This document shows positions 54,282 through 63,729 of a stretch of DNA of 64,000 bases, in pieces. The position numbers were made by a program, and so were the translations under genes. The stretch is from Catellatospora sp. TT07R-123 (GTDB taxonomy: Bacteria > Actinomycetota > Actinomycetes > Mycobacteriales > Micromonosporaceae). The notes below the pieces were generated by a model. It did no database searches. It was given only the letters and a program-made list of their open reading frames with translations, and was not told the origin of the DNA. Location of the stretch: NCBI RefSeq assembly GCF_018327705.1, contig NZ_BNEM01000002.1, positions 4,402,001-4,466,000 on the forward strand. Reading direction: 5' to 3'. Position 1 is the stretch's first letter. Every line of letters begins with the position of its first letter.

Positions 54282-54612
54282 CAGCCGCCCGGCCCGGCCC
54301 TCCAGCCCGGCCGGCACCCCCTCGAAGATCACCCAAGTTGCCCGGCAGTCGTGGGTATGTCGCGCGTCCTTTCGCACGATTGCCGGGCACCTTTCTCGAT
54401 CTTGGCAAGGCGGGCCGCACCGTCATGGACCTGGCGCGATATACTCCTTACAAGTCATAAAACGGACAGGTTCCGGTGGCTTGGCAGACACCCGGCAACC
54501 CGAGATGCCGAAGTGGCCTCCTCCCATGTACCGTATGAGCCACGAGAGATGTCTGACGTCATCGGGGCCCGCCTTCGGGTAGCCCCGTCATTCATGTGCG
54601 AGGGGGTCGGCC
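54282..54612. promoter_or_regulatory. Intergenic region before the DUF3073 gene
   Basis: These 330 bp contain repeat family B copy 3 (54334-54394). After it comes an AT-richer stretch around 54435-54470 (GCGATATACTCCTTACAAG) that probably holds the promoter of the DUF3073 gene, with a leader of about 140 bases. No ORF was found. Confidence 0.4.
54334..54394. repeat. Palindromic intergenic repeat, family B copy 3
   Basis: Arms CAAGTTGCCCGGCAGTCGTG and CACGATTGCCGGGCACCTT are imperfectly complementary. The core matches copies 1 and 2. It lies 53 bp after the dehydrogenase stop. Confidence 0.75.
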
Positions 54613-54861
54613 ATGGGGCGCGGCCGAGCTAAGGCCAAGCAGACTAAGGTGGCCCGGGAGTTGAAGTACCACTCCCCGAACACCGACCTCGCCGCCTTGC
54701 AGCGTGAGCTCGCGGGAAGCGATCTCACCAGCGACAGCGGCAGCGGCAAAGCCGATGATCACGACGACGAGCCGGATCCGTACGACCCGTACGATGCCTA
54801 CGCCGTCGATGATGATGACGACGATGACGATGACGGCAAGGACTGGACCTCCCGCCGCTGA
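54613..54861 (+). CDS. DUF3073 family protein
   Basis: An 82-residue actinobacterial DUF3073 protein. The conserved basic N-terminus MGRGRAKAKQTKVARELKYH is followed by STDL-type sequence (SPNTDLAALQREL), then a run of nine consecutive Asp residues in a strongly acidic C-terminus. The function is unknown; the opposite charges at the two ends suggest an RNA- or protein-binding role. It is commonly found near the purine genes in actinomycetes, as here. Confidence 0.93.
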   Translation: MGRGRAKAKQTKVARELKYHSPNTDLAALQRELAGSDLTSDSGSGKADDHDDEPDPYDPYDAYAVDDDDDDDDDGKDWTSRR

Positions 54862-54882
54862 TCTTCCTGGCCGCACCGCCCG

Positions 54883-55077
54883 CTAGCGCGGGCGGTTGTT
54901 CCAGTTGAAGAAGGTCGGGATGTTCTCGAAGTGGTTCCAGGCGCAGACAGCACTGCTGTCGGCGCCTGGCGCTTCGGAGCGCTCCAGTCGTGCCGCTCGG
55001 GCCTCCTCCAGCAGGGGAACGAGATCGTCACGTACATCGCGGATCTGGGCTGTCACCAGGTCTAGTGGATCGGACAT
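54883..55077 (-). CDS. amcA: Cyclophane RiPP precursor (AmcA-like)
   Basis: A 64-residue peptide: a helical acidic leader (MSDPLDLVTAQIRDVRDDLV) and an aromatic/Asn-rich C-terminus with three aromatic-X-Asn triplets, Phe50-Glu-Asn52, Phe56-Phe-Asn58 and Trp59-Asn-Asn61, after CAWNH. Aromatic-X-Asn is the usual site of three-residue cyclophane crosslinks made by radical SAM/SPASM maturases. It overlaps the end of such an enzyme gene by 50 bp. I believe this is the AmcA-type multiple-cyclophane family; the name is from memory and should be confirmed. No protease or transporter is next to it. Confidence 0.75.
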   Translation of the reverse strand: MSDPLDLVTAQIRDVRDDLVPLLEEARAARLERSEAPGADSSAVCAWNHFENIPTFFNWNNRPR

Positions 55078-56149
55078 GATCGAGCACTCCCTCCAGTAAG
55101 TTGATCTTGCTGTTGCGGCAGTGCTCGGTCTGTGTCCCGTCGAACCGCCCGTGCTCGAAGTAGCGGTTGGCCGCGTGCCCGCCGCCGCAGAAGCCGAAGT
55201 ACGGGCAGCTCGCCCGGCACGCCTCCACCCCCTGGACGAACTCACCGACCCACCGGGTTCCCGTGGGCTGCGCCAGCAGCGCCGACAGACCGTGCGTGAG
55301 CACGTTGCCGCTGGTGAAGTCGCCGTACCCGGGGTCGGTGAACCCGGCCAGCTCCGGTGACAGCAGCACCACGGCACCGTCCCAGCCCACGGTCGGGATC
55401 GGGTCCAGCTCGCGCGGCAGCAGGTCGTCATCGGTGCCCGCCAGCACCGCGTCCAGGTAGCGCAGGCTCCACTCCAGCTCGCGCAGGTGCAGGCGGGGGC
55501 GGGCACGCCACGCGGCGGTCAGCTCGGCCCAGAACCCCCGCACCGCGGCCGCGTCGTGCCGGTTGTCGCGGCTGTTGACGCCCTCCCGCTCCTCCACGTT
55601 GATGCCGAGGGTGTCGCAGCCCAGGTCGAGGAAGTAGTCGTACAGGCGGGCGGCCAGGCCCGGACGGGGGTCGGTGACCACGCACAGGGCCGCGAACGGC
55701 AGGCCGTGGCGGCGCAGCGCCGCCACGCCGCGCTCGATCCGGGCGTACGCGGCCCGCCCGGCCCGGTCGACCCGGTCGCCGTTGCAGTCCGGCGGCCCGT
55801 CCACGCTCACGCTCACCCGCATCCGGCGCGCGGTGAAGAACTCGCACCAGGCGTCGTCGATCAGCGTGGCATTGGTCTGGACGTGCTGCTCCACCGCGGC
55901 CGAGAACGGGGCCATCAGCGCCGCCAGGTGCTCGCGCCCGGCCGCCGTCGGCTCGCCCCCGTGCCACACCACCGAGAAGCGGTCCTGCCGTGCCCATTCA
56001 TTGGCGTCGGCGGCCACCGCGCGGGCCACGGCCACGCCCATCCGCCGGTCCGCCGCGCGCAGCGGCAGGTAGCAGTAGACGCAGTCGAGATTGCACAGCG
56101 TGGTCGGCTGCATCACCACGTATGAGGGCACCCGCGAGACGCCTCGCAT
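55028..56149 (-). CDS. amcB: Cyclophane-forming radical SAM/SPASM maturase (AmcB-like)
   Basis: A radical SAM enzyme of about 373 residues. The cluster motif is Cys-Asn-Leu-Asp-Cys-Val-Tyr-Cys in TTLCNLDCVYCYLPL; VVWHGGEPT follows. The C-terminal SPASM-type region has CRASCPYFGFCGGGHAANRY and EHCRNSKI. The compact form, HGGEP motif and adjacent aromatic-X-Asn peptide fit the three-residue cyclophane maturases. The start is unsure: ATG at 56149 is used, a GTG at 56167 in frame adds six residues, and neither has a good ribosome site. The stop lies inside the precursor gene, so their translation is tied. Confidence 0.85.
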   Translation of the reverse strand: MRGVSRVPSYVVMQPTTLCNLDCVYCYLPLRAADRRMGVAVARAVAADANEWARQDRFSVVWHGGEPTAAGREHLAALMAPFSAAVEQHVQTNATLIDDAWCEFFTARRMRVSVSVDGPPDCNGDRVDRAGRAAYARIERGVAALRRHGLPFAALCVVTDPRPGLAARLYDYFLDLGCDTLGINVEEREGVNSRDNRHDAAAVRGFWAELTAAWRARPRLHLRELEWSLRYLDAVLAGTDDDLLPRELDPIPTVGWDGAVVLLSPELAGFTDPGYGDFTSGNVLTHGLSALLAQPTGTRWVGEFVQGVEACRASCPYFGFCGGGHAANRYFEHGRFDGTQTEHCRNSKINLLEGVLDHVRSTRPGDSPDPRCT

Positions 56150-56275
56150 GCCGTTGACGGGGGGCACGCGACCATTGCAGCAAACCCGATGGAGTTTGTC
56201 TCCAGCGCGTACGTGAAAGAAGGCGCCGACCCTGTCGCGGCTGCGGCCGGGTCGGCGCCTTCTCAGTGGTTGGAA

Positions 56276-58174
56276 TCAGTCGTCGAGCCAGTCGAGGCGG
56301 CGCCCGTCGCGGCCGCGCCGGTCGTCGTAGCCGTCGTTCTGCTGGCTGCCGTACGGGTCCTGCTGGCCGTAACCCTGCTGCTGGCCGTACCCGGGCTGCT
56401 GCTGCTGGCCGTACGGGTCGTAGCCGCCGCCCTGCTGCTGCTGGCCGCTGCCGTACGGGTCCTGCTGGCCGTAGCCCTGCTGCTGCTGGCCGTAGCCCTG
56501 CTGGCCGTACTGGTCCTGCTGGCCGTAACCGGCGCCCTGCTGCTGGCCGTACCCGGGCTGCTGCTGCTGGCCGTAGCCCTGCTGCTGCTGGGCGCCGTAG
56601 CCGCCGCCCGCGCCCGAGGTCGGGCCCGCGTAGTGGGTGGGCTCGTCGTACTGGCCCTGGCCCTGGCCGTAGCCCTGCTGGCCGTAACCGGCGCCCTGCT
56701 GCTGGCCGTATCCAGCGCCGGCCTGCTGGCCGTAGCCCTGCTGGCCGTAGCCGGCGTCGCCGTAGCCCTGCTGGCCGCCGTAACCGCTGGTCGGCGCGAC
56801 GGGCGAACCGCCGCCGTAACCGCTGGTCGGCGCGACCGGGGAGCCGCCGTAGGCACCGCCCGCCGGGCTGCCGTACGCGCCGCCCTGCTGGCCATAGCCC
56901 TGCTGCTGCTGCCCGTACCCCGGCTGCTGCTGCTGGCCCCACGGGGGCTGCTGGCCCTGCTGCTGCCCCTGCTGGCCGTACTGCTGCTGGCCGCGCTGGG
57001 CCGGCGTGCCGTAGTCGCCGGGGCGGTGCATCATCGTGGCCGCGTCGGCACCGGGCCGCGCCACCATCGTCGGGTCGGCGGGACGACCGTAGGCGCCGCC
57101 ACCGGCACCGGCACCCGCGTACGCACCGGCACCGGCACGGGCCGGCTGACCGGCGCCGCCGCGCGCGCCCGGACGGCCCCGCGGCTGCGGGTCGTCGTCG
57201 TCGTCGTCGTCCTCGTCGTCATCATCGTCGTCGTCGTTGTTGCGGCGCACGACCAGCAGCACGATCGCGCCGATGCCGAGCGCCACCAGCAGGCCGCCAA
57301 CGATGATCATGACCCAGGTCATGCTGTCGAGGCCGCCGCCCTCGTCACTGTTGGTCGGCGCGGTCTGCTCGCCGCCCGGATCGTCCGTGGCGCCGTCGGT
57401 CGGCGAGGCCGCGTCCGTCGGCGACGGCAGGTTGGCCGCGGCCGAGGCGCTGGCCACTGCGGCCGGATTGGTCATCGAGATCTGGATGTCGGTCTTCGAC
57501 TGGTTGGCGCCGACCTGGTACGACTGCGAGAACGTGTCGTACGGGTCCTTCTGCACCGCGATCACGAGCAGGCCGGGCGCGATCGGGCTGGTCGCCGAGC
57601 CGGTGAAGGTGAACGTGCCCGCGCTGCCGGTGGTCTTCGACGGCAGGTCCTTGCCGTTGCCGTCGGACAGGATGACGATCGCGTTACCGATCGCCTTACC
57701 GGTCAGGATGTCGACGACCTTGCCGGACACCTTCGCGACCGTCTCGGCCTGCGGCTGGCCCTGCTCGACCGTCAGCGGGTAGGTCCCGAGCTGCGTCTCG
57801 GCGCCGCCGGTCATGACCTTGATCAGGACGTTGACGTTGCCCGCCTGGGAGCCCTTGATCTTCGCGGTCATGTTGCCGGTGTCGCCACCAGCGGTGATCG
57901 TCTTGGTGACCGCACACCCGGTCTGGCACGTCGCCGCGCCGCCGCTGGTGGTGATGCCGATGGTCAACGTCACATCGGAGGCGTCCGGGTTCTTGATCTT
58001 GAAAGTCAGCGTCGTCGTCGCGCCGACGTCGATCGTGCCGTCACTGAGGCTCGCACTGTCCAACTGTGGTGCGGCACTTGCCGGGGCGGCGACGCCCACG
58101 AGAGTGCCGAGCGACACCAGCGCTACCACTCCGACGCGCGCCAACCAGGACCGTCGCTGGGTAGTCACGGCCAC
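56276..58174 (-). CDS. Surface membrane protein with Q/G/Y-rich cytoplasmic tail
   Basis: A 632-residue single-pass protein. In order: signal peptide (1-35, ending ASA), an outer part with an Ig-like/CARDB-type domain ([20 protein letters not shown] onward) and a carboxypeptidase-regulatory-like beta domain ([20 protein letters not shown]), a Ser/Thr/Pro stalk, a membrane helix ([20 protein letters not shown]), a cytoplasmic run of 15 Asp with one Glu, then about 270 residues of [18 protein letters not shown] and DPYG repeats. The tail is similar in composition to prion-like domains of FUS-type proteins that form condensates. GTG at 58174 follows GGAAGG. It is bordered by the rSAM locus and the SCP-like gene. 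The function is unknown. Confidence 0.85.
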   Translation of the reverse strand: MAVTTQRRSWLARVGVVALVSLGTLVGVAAPASAAPQLDSASLSDGTIDVGATTTLTFKIKNPDASDVTLTIGITTSGGAATCQTGCAVTKTITAGGDTGNMTAKIKGSQAGNVNVLIKVMTGGAETQLGTYPLTVEQGQPQAETVAKVSGKVVDILTGKAIGNAIVILSDGNGKDLPSKTTGSAGTFTFTGSATSPIAPGLLVIAVQKDPYDTFSQSYQVGANQSKTDIQISMTNPAAVASASAAANLPSPTDAASPTDGATDDPGGEQTAPTNSDEGGGLDSMTWVMIIVGGLLVALGIGAIVLLVVRRNNDDDDDDDEDDDDDDDPQPRGRPGARGGAGQPARAGAGAYAGAGAGGGAYGRPADPTMVARPGADAATMMHRPGDYGTPAQRGQQQYGQQGQQQGQQPPWGQQQQPGYGQQQQGYGQQGGAYGSPAGGAYGGSPVAPTSGYGGGSPVAPTSGYGGQQGYGDAGYGQQGYGQQAGAGYGQQQGAGYGQQGYGQGQGQYDEPTHYAGPTSGAGGGYGAQQQQGYGQQQQPGYGQQQGAGYGQQDQYGQQGYGQQQQGYGQQDPYGSGQQQQGGGYDPYGQQQQPGYGQQQGYGQQDPYGSQQNDGYDDRRGRDGRRLDWLDD

Positions 58175-58319
58175 CGCCTTCCAGGCTCCTCAATGTCCGC
58201 AGCAGTGGGGGTTGGGGGGCTGCGGGAATACACCGCTCGCAACTATGCCTTGCGAAGTAAGGGTTGCGCGACCCAGGGCCGCCACAAAGCGAACTGACGT
58301 CACGTTGTATCGTCCGTTT

Positions 58320-58676
58320 ATGTCCCCCTCGTCGGAAAAGTCCTCGGCCGTGGCCGAGGCCCTGGAGAGCCTGGCCAACGGCGTAGTGCCGGACCGTTTG
58401 ACGCTTCGCGATGCGGTCAGGGCACTCCTGGCCCAACTTGCGACGTCGGCTCCTGGCCGTTCGGTGGAGGTGCGGGTTCCTCCATACGGCGCGATTCAGT
58501 GCGTCGACGGGCCGAGGCACACCCGCGGCACGCCGCCGAACCTGGTCGAGACCGATCCGGTCACATTCCTGCAACTCGCGGCCGGGCGTGTGGAATGGGA
58601 CACCGCGGTCGCCGACGGGCGGATCCGGGCCAGCGGCATCCGGTCCGACATCTCCCCGCTGTTCCCCATCCGGTGA
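58320..58676 (+). CDS. Sterol carrier-like family protein
   Basis: A 118-residue protein of the bacterial SCP-2-like/mycothiol-maleylpyruvate-type small fold family: VRVPPYGAIQCVDGPRHTRG, then PVTFLQLAAGRVEWDTAVADG and RIRASGIRSDISPLFP. The family's GRASDL-like end is recognisable in the last 20 residues. Such genes lie immediately before purF in many actinomycetes. ATG at 58320 has no clear ribosome site. The function is unknown; lipid binding is only a fold-based idea. Confidence 0.85.
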   Translation: MSPSSEKSSAVAEALESLANGVVPDRLTLRDAVRALLAQLATSAPGRSVEVRVPPYGAIQCVDGPRHTRGTPPNLVETDPVTFLQLAAGRVEWDTAVADGRIRASGIRSDISPLFPIR

Positions 58677-58869
58677 TCCTGTCACTCGGGCAACACCTGT
58701 TATTCAGTCATGCTGTCCACGGACTGGCCGCCGATCCGGCGACCCGGCCGAGTCACGTACACTGAGCTGCGGCGGTGAACGCCGCCCGACGCCGACTCAC
58801 TCCATCGAACGCCGGCTCATTCTGCCGGGCGTGACAGCTACTGAAGCGACAAGCGCAAGGAGCAGCACG

Positions 58870-60402
<1,533 letters not shown>

Positions 60403-60491
60403 CACCCGGCCGGGGCGGACCGGCCGATCGACACGGCTGCCGCGCGCGCTGACGCGCGCGGTGCCGCGGGCAACAAAGGGGAGAGAAGACC

Positions 60492-61637
60492 GTGACGCAC
60501 GTGACCGAGCGCCCCGTCTCCGGGCCGGGCTCCGACGGGGACCGTCAGCTGTGGACGGCAGCCAGCAGCAGCAACCGCCGACGCACGGGCTCGTCGTACG
60601 CCGACGCAGGCGTATCGATCGACGCCGGTGACCGGGCGGTGGAGCTGCTCAAGGACAAGGTGCAGCGCACCCACCGGCCCGAGGTGCTCGGCGGTCTCGG
60701 CGGCTTCTCCGGCCTGTTCAAGCTGGACACCTCGAAGTACCGCAACCCGGTGCTCGCCTCCTCGACCGACGGCGTCGGCACCAAGCTCGCGATCGCGCAG
60801 CAGATGAACATCCACGACACGGTCGGCATCGACCTGGTCGCGATGGTCGTCGACGACCTGGTCGCGTGCGGTGCGGAGCCGCTGTTCCTGCTCGACTACA
60901 TCGCCTGCGGCGAGGTCGTGCCGGACCGGATCGCGGAGATCGGCGCCGGTATCGCCGACGGCTGCCGCTACGCGGGCTGCGCGCTGCTGGGCGGCGAGAC
61001 CGCCGAGCACCCCGGCCTGATGCGCCCGGACGAGTACGACCTGTCGGCCAACGGCGTCGGCGTCGTCGAGGAGGACCAGATCCTCGGCCCCGACCGGGTC
61101 CAGCTCGGCGACGTGGTGATCGCGATGCGCTCCTCCGGCCTGCACTCCAACGGGTACTCGCTGGTCCGCCACGTGCTGCTCGGCCAGGCCCGGCTCAAGC
61201 TCGACAGCGTCATCGAGGACCTGGGCGACCAGCGCACCCTCGGCGAGGAGCTGCTCACCCCCACCAAGATCTACGCCAAGGACTGCCTGAACCTGATCGC
61301 CGAGTGCGACGTGCGCGCCCTGGCCCACGTCACCGGCGGCGGCATCCCCGGCAACCTCAACCGGGTGCTGCCGAAGAACATGGACGCGACGGTCGACCGG
61401 GCCTCCTGGGCCCCGCAGCCGATCTTCGACCTGATCCAGCGCAAGGGCCGGATCGACGGCCACGACATGGAGTCGACGTTCAACATGGGCGTCGGCATGT
61501 TCGCGGTCGTCTCGCCCGAGGACGCCGACCGCGCGATGGCGCTGCTCACCGGCCGCGGCATCGAGTGCTGGCAGGTCGGCGACGTCATCGAGGGCTCCGG
61601 CGTGGTCCAGATGCACGGCGCGTACACCCGCGGGTAG
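60492..61637 (+). CDS. purM: Phosphoribosylformylglycinamidine cyclo-ligase (AIR synthase)
   Basis: A 381-residue PurM, fifth step of purine synthesis, closing FGAM to AIR with ATP. Signatures: SYADAGVSIDAGD, ASSTDGVGTKLAIA, GIDLVAMVVDDLVACGAEPL and the glycine-rich GGETAEHPGL. The first 30 residues are an extra Ser/Arg-rich extension. GTG at 60492 lies after GGGGAGAGAAG. It is probably co-transcribed with purF; a perfect hairpin follows. Confidence 0.96.
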   Translation: MTHVTERPVSGPGSDGDRQLWTAASSSNRRRTGSSYADAGVSIDAGDRAVELLKDKVQRTHRPEVLGGLGGFSGLFKLDTSKYRNPVLASSTDGVGTKLAIAQQMNIHDTVGIDLVAMVVDDLVACGAEPLFLLDYIACGEVVPDRIAEIGAGIADGCRYAGCALLGGETAEHPGLMRPDEYDLSANGVGVVEEDQILGPDRVQLGDVVIAMRSSGLHSNGYSLVRHVLLGQARLKLDSVIEDLGDQRTLGEELLTPTKIYAKDCLNLIAECDVRALAHVTGGGIPGNLNRVLPKNMDATVDRASWAPQPIFDLIQRKGRIDGHDMESTFNMGVGMFAVVSPEDADRAMALLTGRGIECWQVGDVIEGSGVVQMHGAYTRG

Positions 61638-61647
61638 TTCGCTGCGA

Positions 61648-61683
61648 AACGGCCCCCGCCCGCGTCTGCGGGCGGGGGCCGTT
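61648..61683. terminator. Terminator after purM
   Basis: A perfect 16-bp inverted repeat (AACGGCCCCCGCCCGC / GCGGGCGGGGGCCGTT) with a 4-nt loop between the convergent purM and transketolase genes. Confidence 0.85.
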
Positions 61684-61688
61684 CGCTG

Positions 61689-62561
61689 TCACCGCCAGGT
61701 GGTGATGGCGGTGCGGAGGGAGGCGGGGTCGAGGCCGTGCCAGCGGGCGTGGTCGGCCGGGGTGCCGTACGCGTGCAGGTCGCGGCGGCCGACGCCGAGG
61801 CTGAGCAGCCGGTGCGGCCGGTCGGCCAGCGCCTGCCCGACCACGTGCGCCGAGGTTCCCGCCAGGTACGGCTCGACCAGCACCACCTCGCCGGTGGCGG
61901 CCAGCGCCCGCAGGCCGATCACGTCGAACGGGCGGACGGTGTGCGTGTACGCCACCGTCACGTCCAGCCCCGCCGTGGCGGCGAGCACCGGCGCCAGCAT
62001 CGGCCCGACCGCCACGACCAGCGGGCCGCCGCCGTGGCGCACGGGCCGCAACAGGTCCGCCTCGGCATACGCGATGTCGTTGACCTGTGTGGACAGCCGC
62101 AGGTAGACCGGGTCGTCGGTGGCGGCCGCGGCCCGCAGCAGCGGGCCGACCTCGCCGGGATGGCCCGGCACCCGCACGGTCCAGCCCGGCAGCGTGTCGA
62201 TCAGCGGCACGTCCATCGGCGACATGTGCGTGTAGCCCATCGCCGACCCGTCGTAGGATGCGCCGACGCTGACCAGCACCGCCCCGACGCCCTGGTGCAC
62301 CAGGTCGAGCTTGATCTGCTCGTACGCCCGGTCGATCACGAAGGTGGCGTAGCTGTGCGCGACCGGCCGCAGCCCGGTCAGGGCCAGCCCGCCCGCCACC
62401 CCGATCATGAGCTGCTCGCGGATGCCGACGTTCAGCACCCGGTCGGGGTGCTCCCGCCGGGCCGGCTCGAAGGCGTCGGCCGAGATGTCGGCCAGCACCA
62501 GCGCGGTGCGCGGGTCGGTGTCCAGCAGGTCGGCCATGGTGTCGGCGAACGCCTGGCGCAT
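61689..62561 (-). CDS. Transketolase, C-terminal subunit
   Basis: A 290-residue protein equal to the pyrimidine-binding and C-terminal parts of transketolase, split from the N-terminal part. The ThDP-activating glutamate is in NVGIREQLMIGVAGG; SYATFVIDRAYEQIKLD and MGYTHMSPMD follow the family. ATG at 62561 is 1 bp from the stop of the N-terminal subunit gene, so the two halves are made together and form a heterotetramer. Split transketolases act in the pentose phosphate pathway or in specialised C2-transfer steps such as those of secondary metabolism. Confidence 0.92.
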   Translation of the reverse strand: MRQAFADTMADLLDTDPRTALVLADISADAFEPARREHPDRVLNVGIREQLMIGVAGGLALTGLRPVAHSYATFVIDRAYEQIKLDLVHQGVGAVLVSVGASYDGSAMGYTHMSPMDVPLIDTLPGWTVRVPGHPGEVGPLLRAAAATDDPVYLRLSTQVNDIAYAEADLLRPVRHGGGPLVVAVGPMLAPVLAATAGLDVTVAYTHTVRPFDVIGLRALAATGEVVLVEPYLAGTSAHVVGQALADRPHRLLSLGVGRRDLHAYGTPADHARWHGLDPASLRTAITTWR

Positions 62562-62562
62562 G

Positions 62563-63240
62563 TCAGCTCCCCTTCTTCTCGACCCGGGCGACGACCACGT
62601 GCGGCCGGCCGGGGCGCGCGGCGCGCAGCCCCGCGTGGACGGCGTCGTGGTCGCGGCCGGGCACGGTCACGGCCGACCAGCCGTGCACCTCGAACCGGGC
62701 GGCGATGCCGCCGGGCCAGCCCAGCGTGGCGGAGTCGTTGTCGATCACGATGGCGGTGACCGCGTCCAGGCCGGTCGTCCCGGCGTACGCGATGGCCTCG
62801 TGGTTGCTGCCCTCGTCGAGTTCGGCGTCGCCGAGCAGGACGTACACCCTGGGCGCCAGGCGGCCCTGGGCGCGCAGGCCGAGCGCGGTCCCGATGCCGA
62901 GTCCCAGGCCGTGGCCGAGCGAGCCGGAGCTGATCTCGACCCCGGGCACGCGCAGCCGGTCGGGGTGGTGCCCGAGCGGGCTGTCGGGCCCGGCCAGGTC
63001 GTCGAGCCACTCGTGCGGCAGGAACCCTTTCGCCGCCAGTACGGCGTAGTATGCGGCCGGGCCGTGGCCTTTGGAGAGCAGGAAGCGGTCCCGGTCGGGG
63101 TCGTCCAGGCGCTCCGGATCGATCCGCAGCACCCGGTCGTAGAGCACCCAGATCACGTCCAGGGTCGAGAACGCGCTCGGCGCGTGCTTCTCATCCCCCG
63201 TCAGCCGCTTGAGCAGCGGCTCCACCTCGATGACAGCCAT
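62563..63240 (-). CDS. Transketolase, N-terminal subunit
   Basis: A 225-residue protein equal to the diphosphate-binding part of transketolase: FLLSKGHGPAAYYAVLAAKG, SLGHGLGLGIGTALGLR and the ThDP motif GDAELDEGSNHEAI to IVIDNDSATLGWPG. ATG at 63240 is used; a GTG at 63267 in frame is possible but lies within the predicted SoxR box. No good ribosome site is seen. It is divergent from soxR, which suggests redox control of this pair. Confidence 0.9.
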   Translation of the reverse strand: MAVIEVEPLLKRLTGDEKHAPSAFSTLDVIWVLYDRVLRIDPERLDDPDRDRFLLSKGHGPAAYYAVLAAKGFLPHEWLDDLAGPDSPLGHHPDRLRVPGVEISSGSLGHGLGLGIGTALGLRAQGRLAPRVYVLLGDAELDEGSNHEAIAYAGTTGLDAVTAIVIDNDSATLGWPGGIAARFEVHGWSAVTVPGRDHDAVHAGLRAARPGRPHVVVARVEKKGS

Positions 63241-63257
63241 ACGAGTAGCGTGCAAGT

Positions 63258-63271
63258 TAAAGTTCACTTGA
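63258..63271. promoter_or_regulatory. SoxR box between split transketolase and soxR
   Basis: TAAAGTTCACTTGA matches the core of the SoxR operator TCAAGTTAACTTGA at 12 of 14 positions. It is centred in the 63-bp divergent gap, where one SoxR dimer could control both promoters. Confidence 0.65.
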
Positions 63272-63303
63272 ACTCAAGGCGGTACGGGGTGCCTTCTACT
63301 GTG

Positions 63304-63729
63304 ATGCTGACCATCGGCGAGCTGTCCGCCCGCAGCGGCGTCGCCCCCTCCGCGCTGCGGTTCTACGAGCAGCGCGGCCTGATCCACTCCGTGCGTACCG
63401 GCGGCAACCAGCGCCGGTACGAGCGCAGCGAGCTGCGCCGGGTCTCGTTCATCCGTATCGCCCAGCAGGTGGGCGTCTCGCTGGAGCGCATCGGCACGGC
63501 CCTGGCCGACCTGCCCGAGGGCCGCGCCCCGACCAAGGCCGACTGGGCCCGGCTGTCGGCGCACTGGCGGGCCGACCTGGACGAGAAGATCGCCATGCTG
63601 GAACGGCTCCGGGACACCCTCGACGGCTGCATCGGCTGCGGCTGCCTGTCGCTGCAGAGCTGCCGACTGCACAATCCTGGCGACGTGCGCGCCGCCGAGG
63701 GCCCCGGACCACGCAACCTGCTCAGCTGA
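63304..63729 (+). CDS. soxR: SoxR redox-sensing MerR-family regulator
   Basis: A 141-residue MerR-type regulator. The HTH is LTIGELSARSGVAPSALRFY, followed by the wing TGGNQRRYERSELRRVSFI. The C-terminus has Cys109-x2-Cys112-x-Cys114-x5-Cys120 (GCIGCGCLSLQSC), exactly the spacing of the SoxR [2Fe-2S] site, so it should sense redox-cycling compounds or reactive oxygen. ATG at 63304 gives MLTIGEL; a GTG just before it is also possible. The SoxR box lies upstream. In actinomycetes SoxR answers self-made redox-active metabolites. Confidence 0.94.
   Translation: MLTIGELSARSGVAPSALRFYEQRGLIHSVRTGGNQRRYERSELRRVSFIRIAQQVGVSLERIGTALADLPEGRAPTKADWARLSAHWRADLDEKIAMLERLRDTLDGCIGCGCLSLQSCRLHNPGDVRAAEGPGPRNLLS

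Noticed and set aside
56189-58297. 702-residue + strand frame with many Leu/Val/Ala runs, seemingly a giant membrane protein
   Set aside because: It is the mirror of the GYGQQ repeats on the other strand; the minus frame has signal peptide, domains and a ribosome site.
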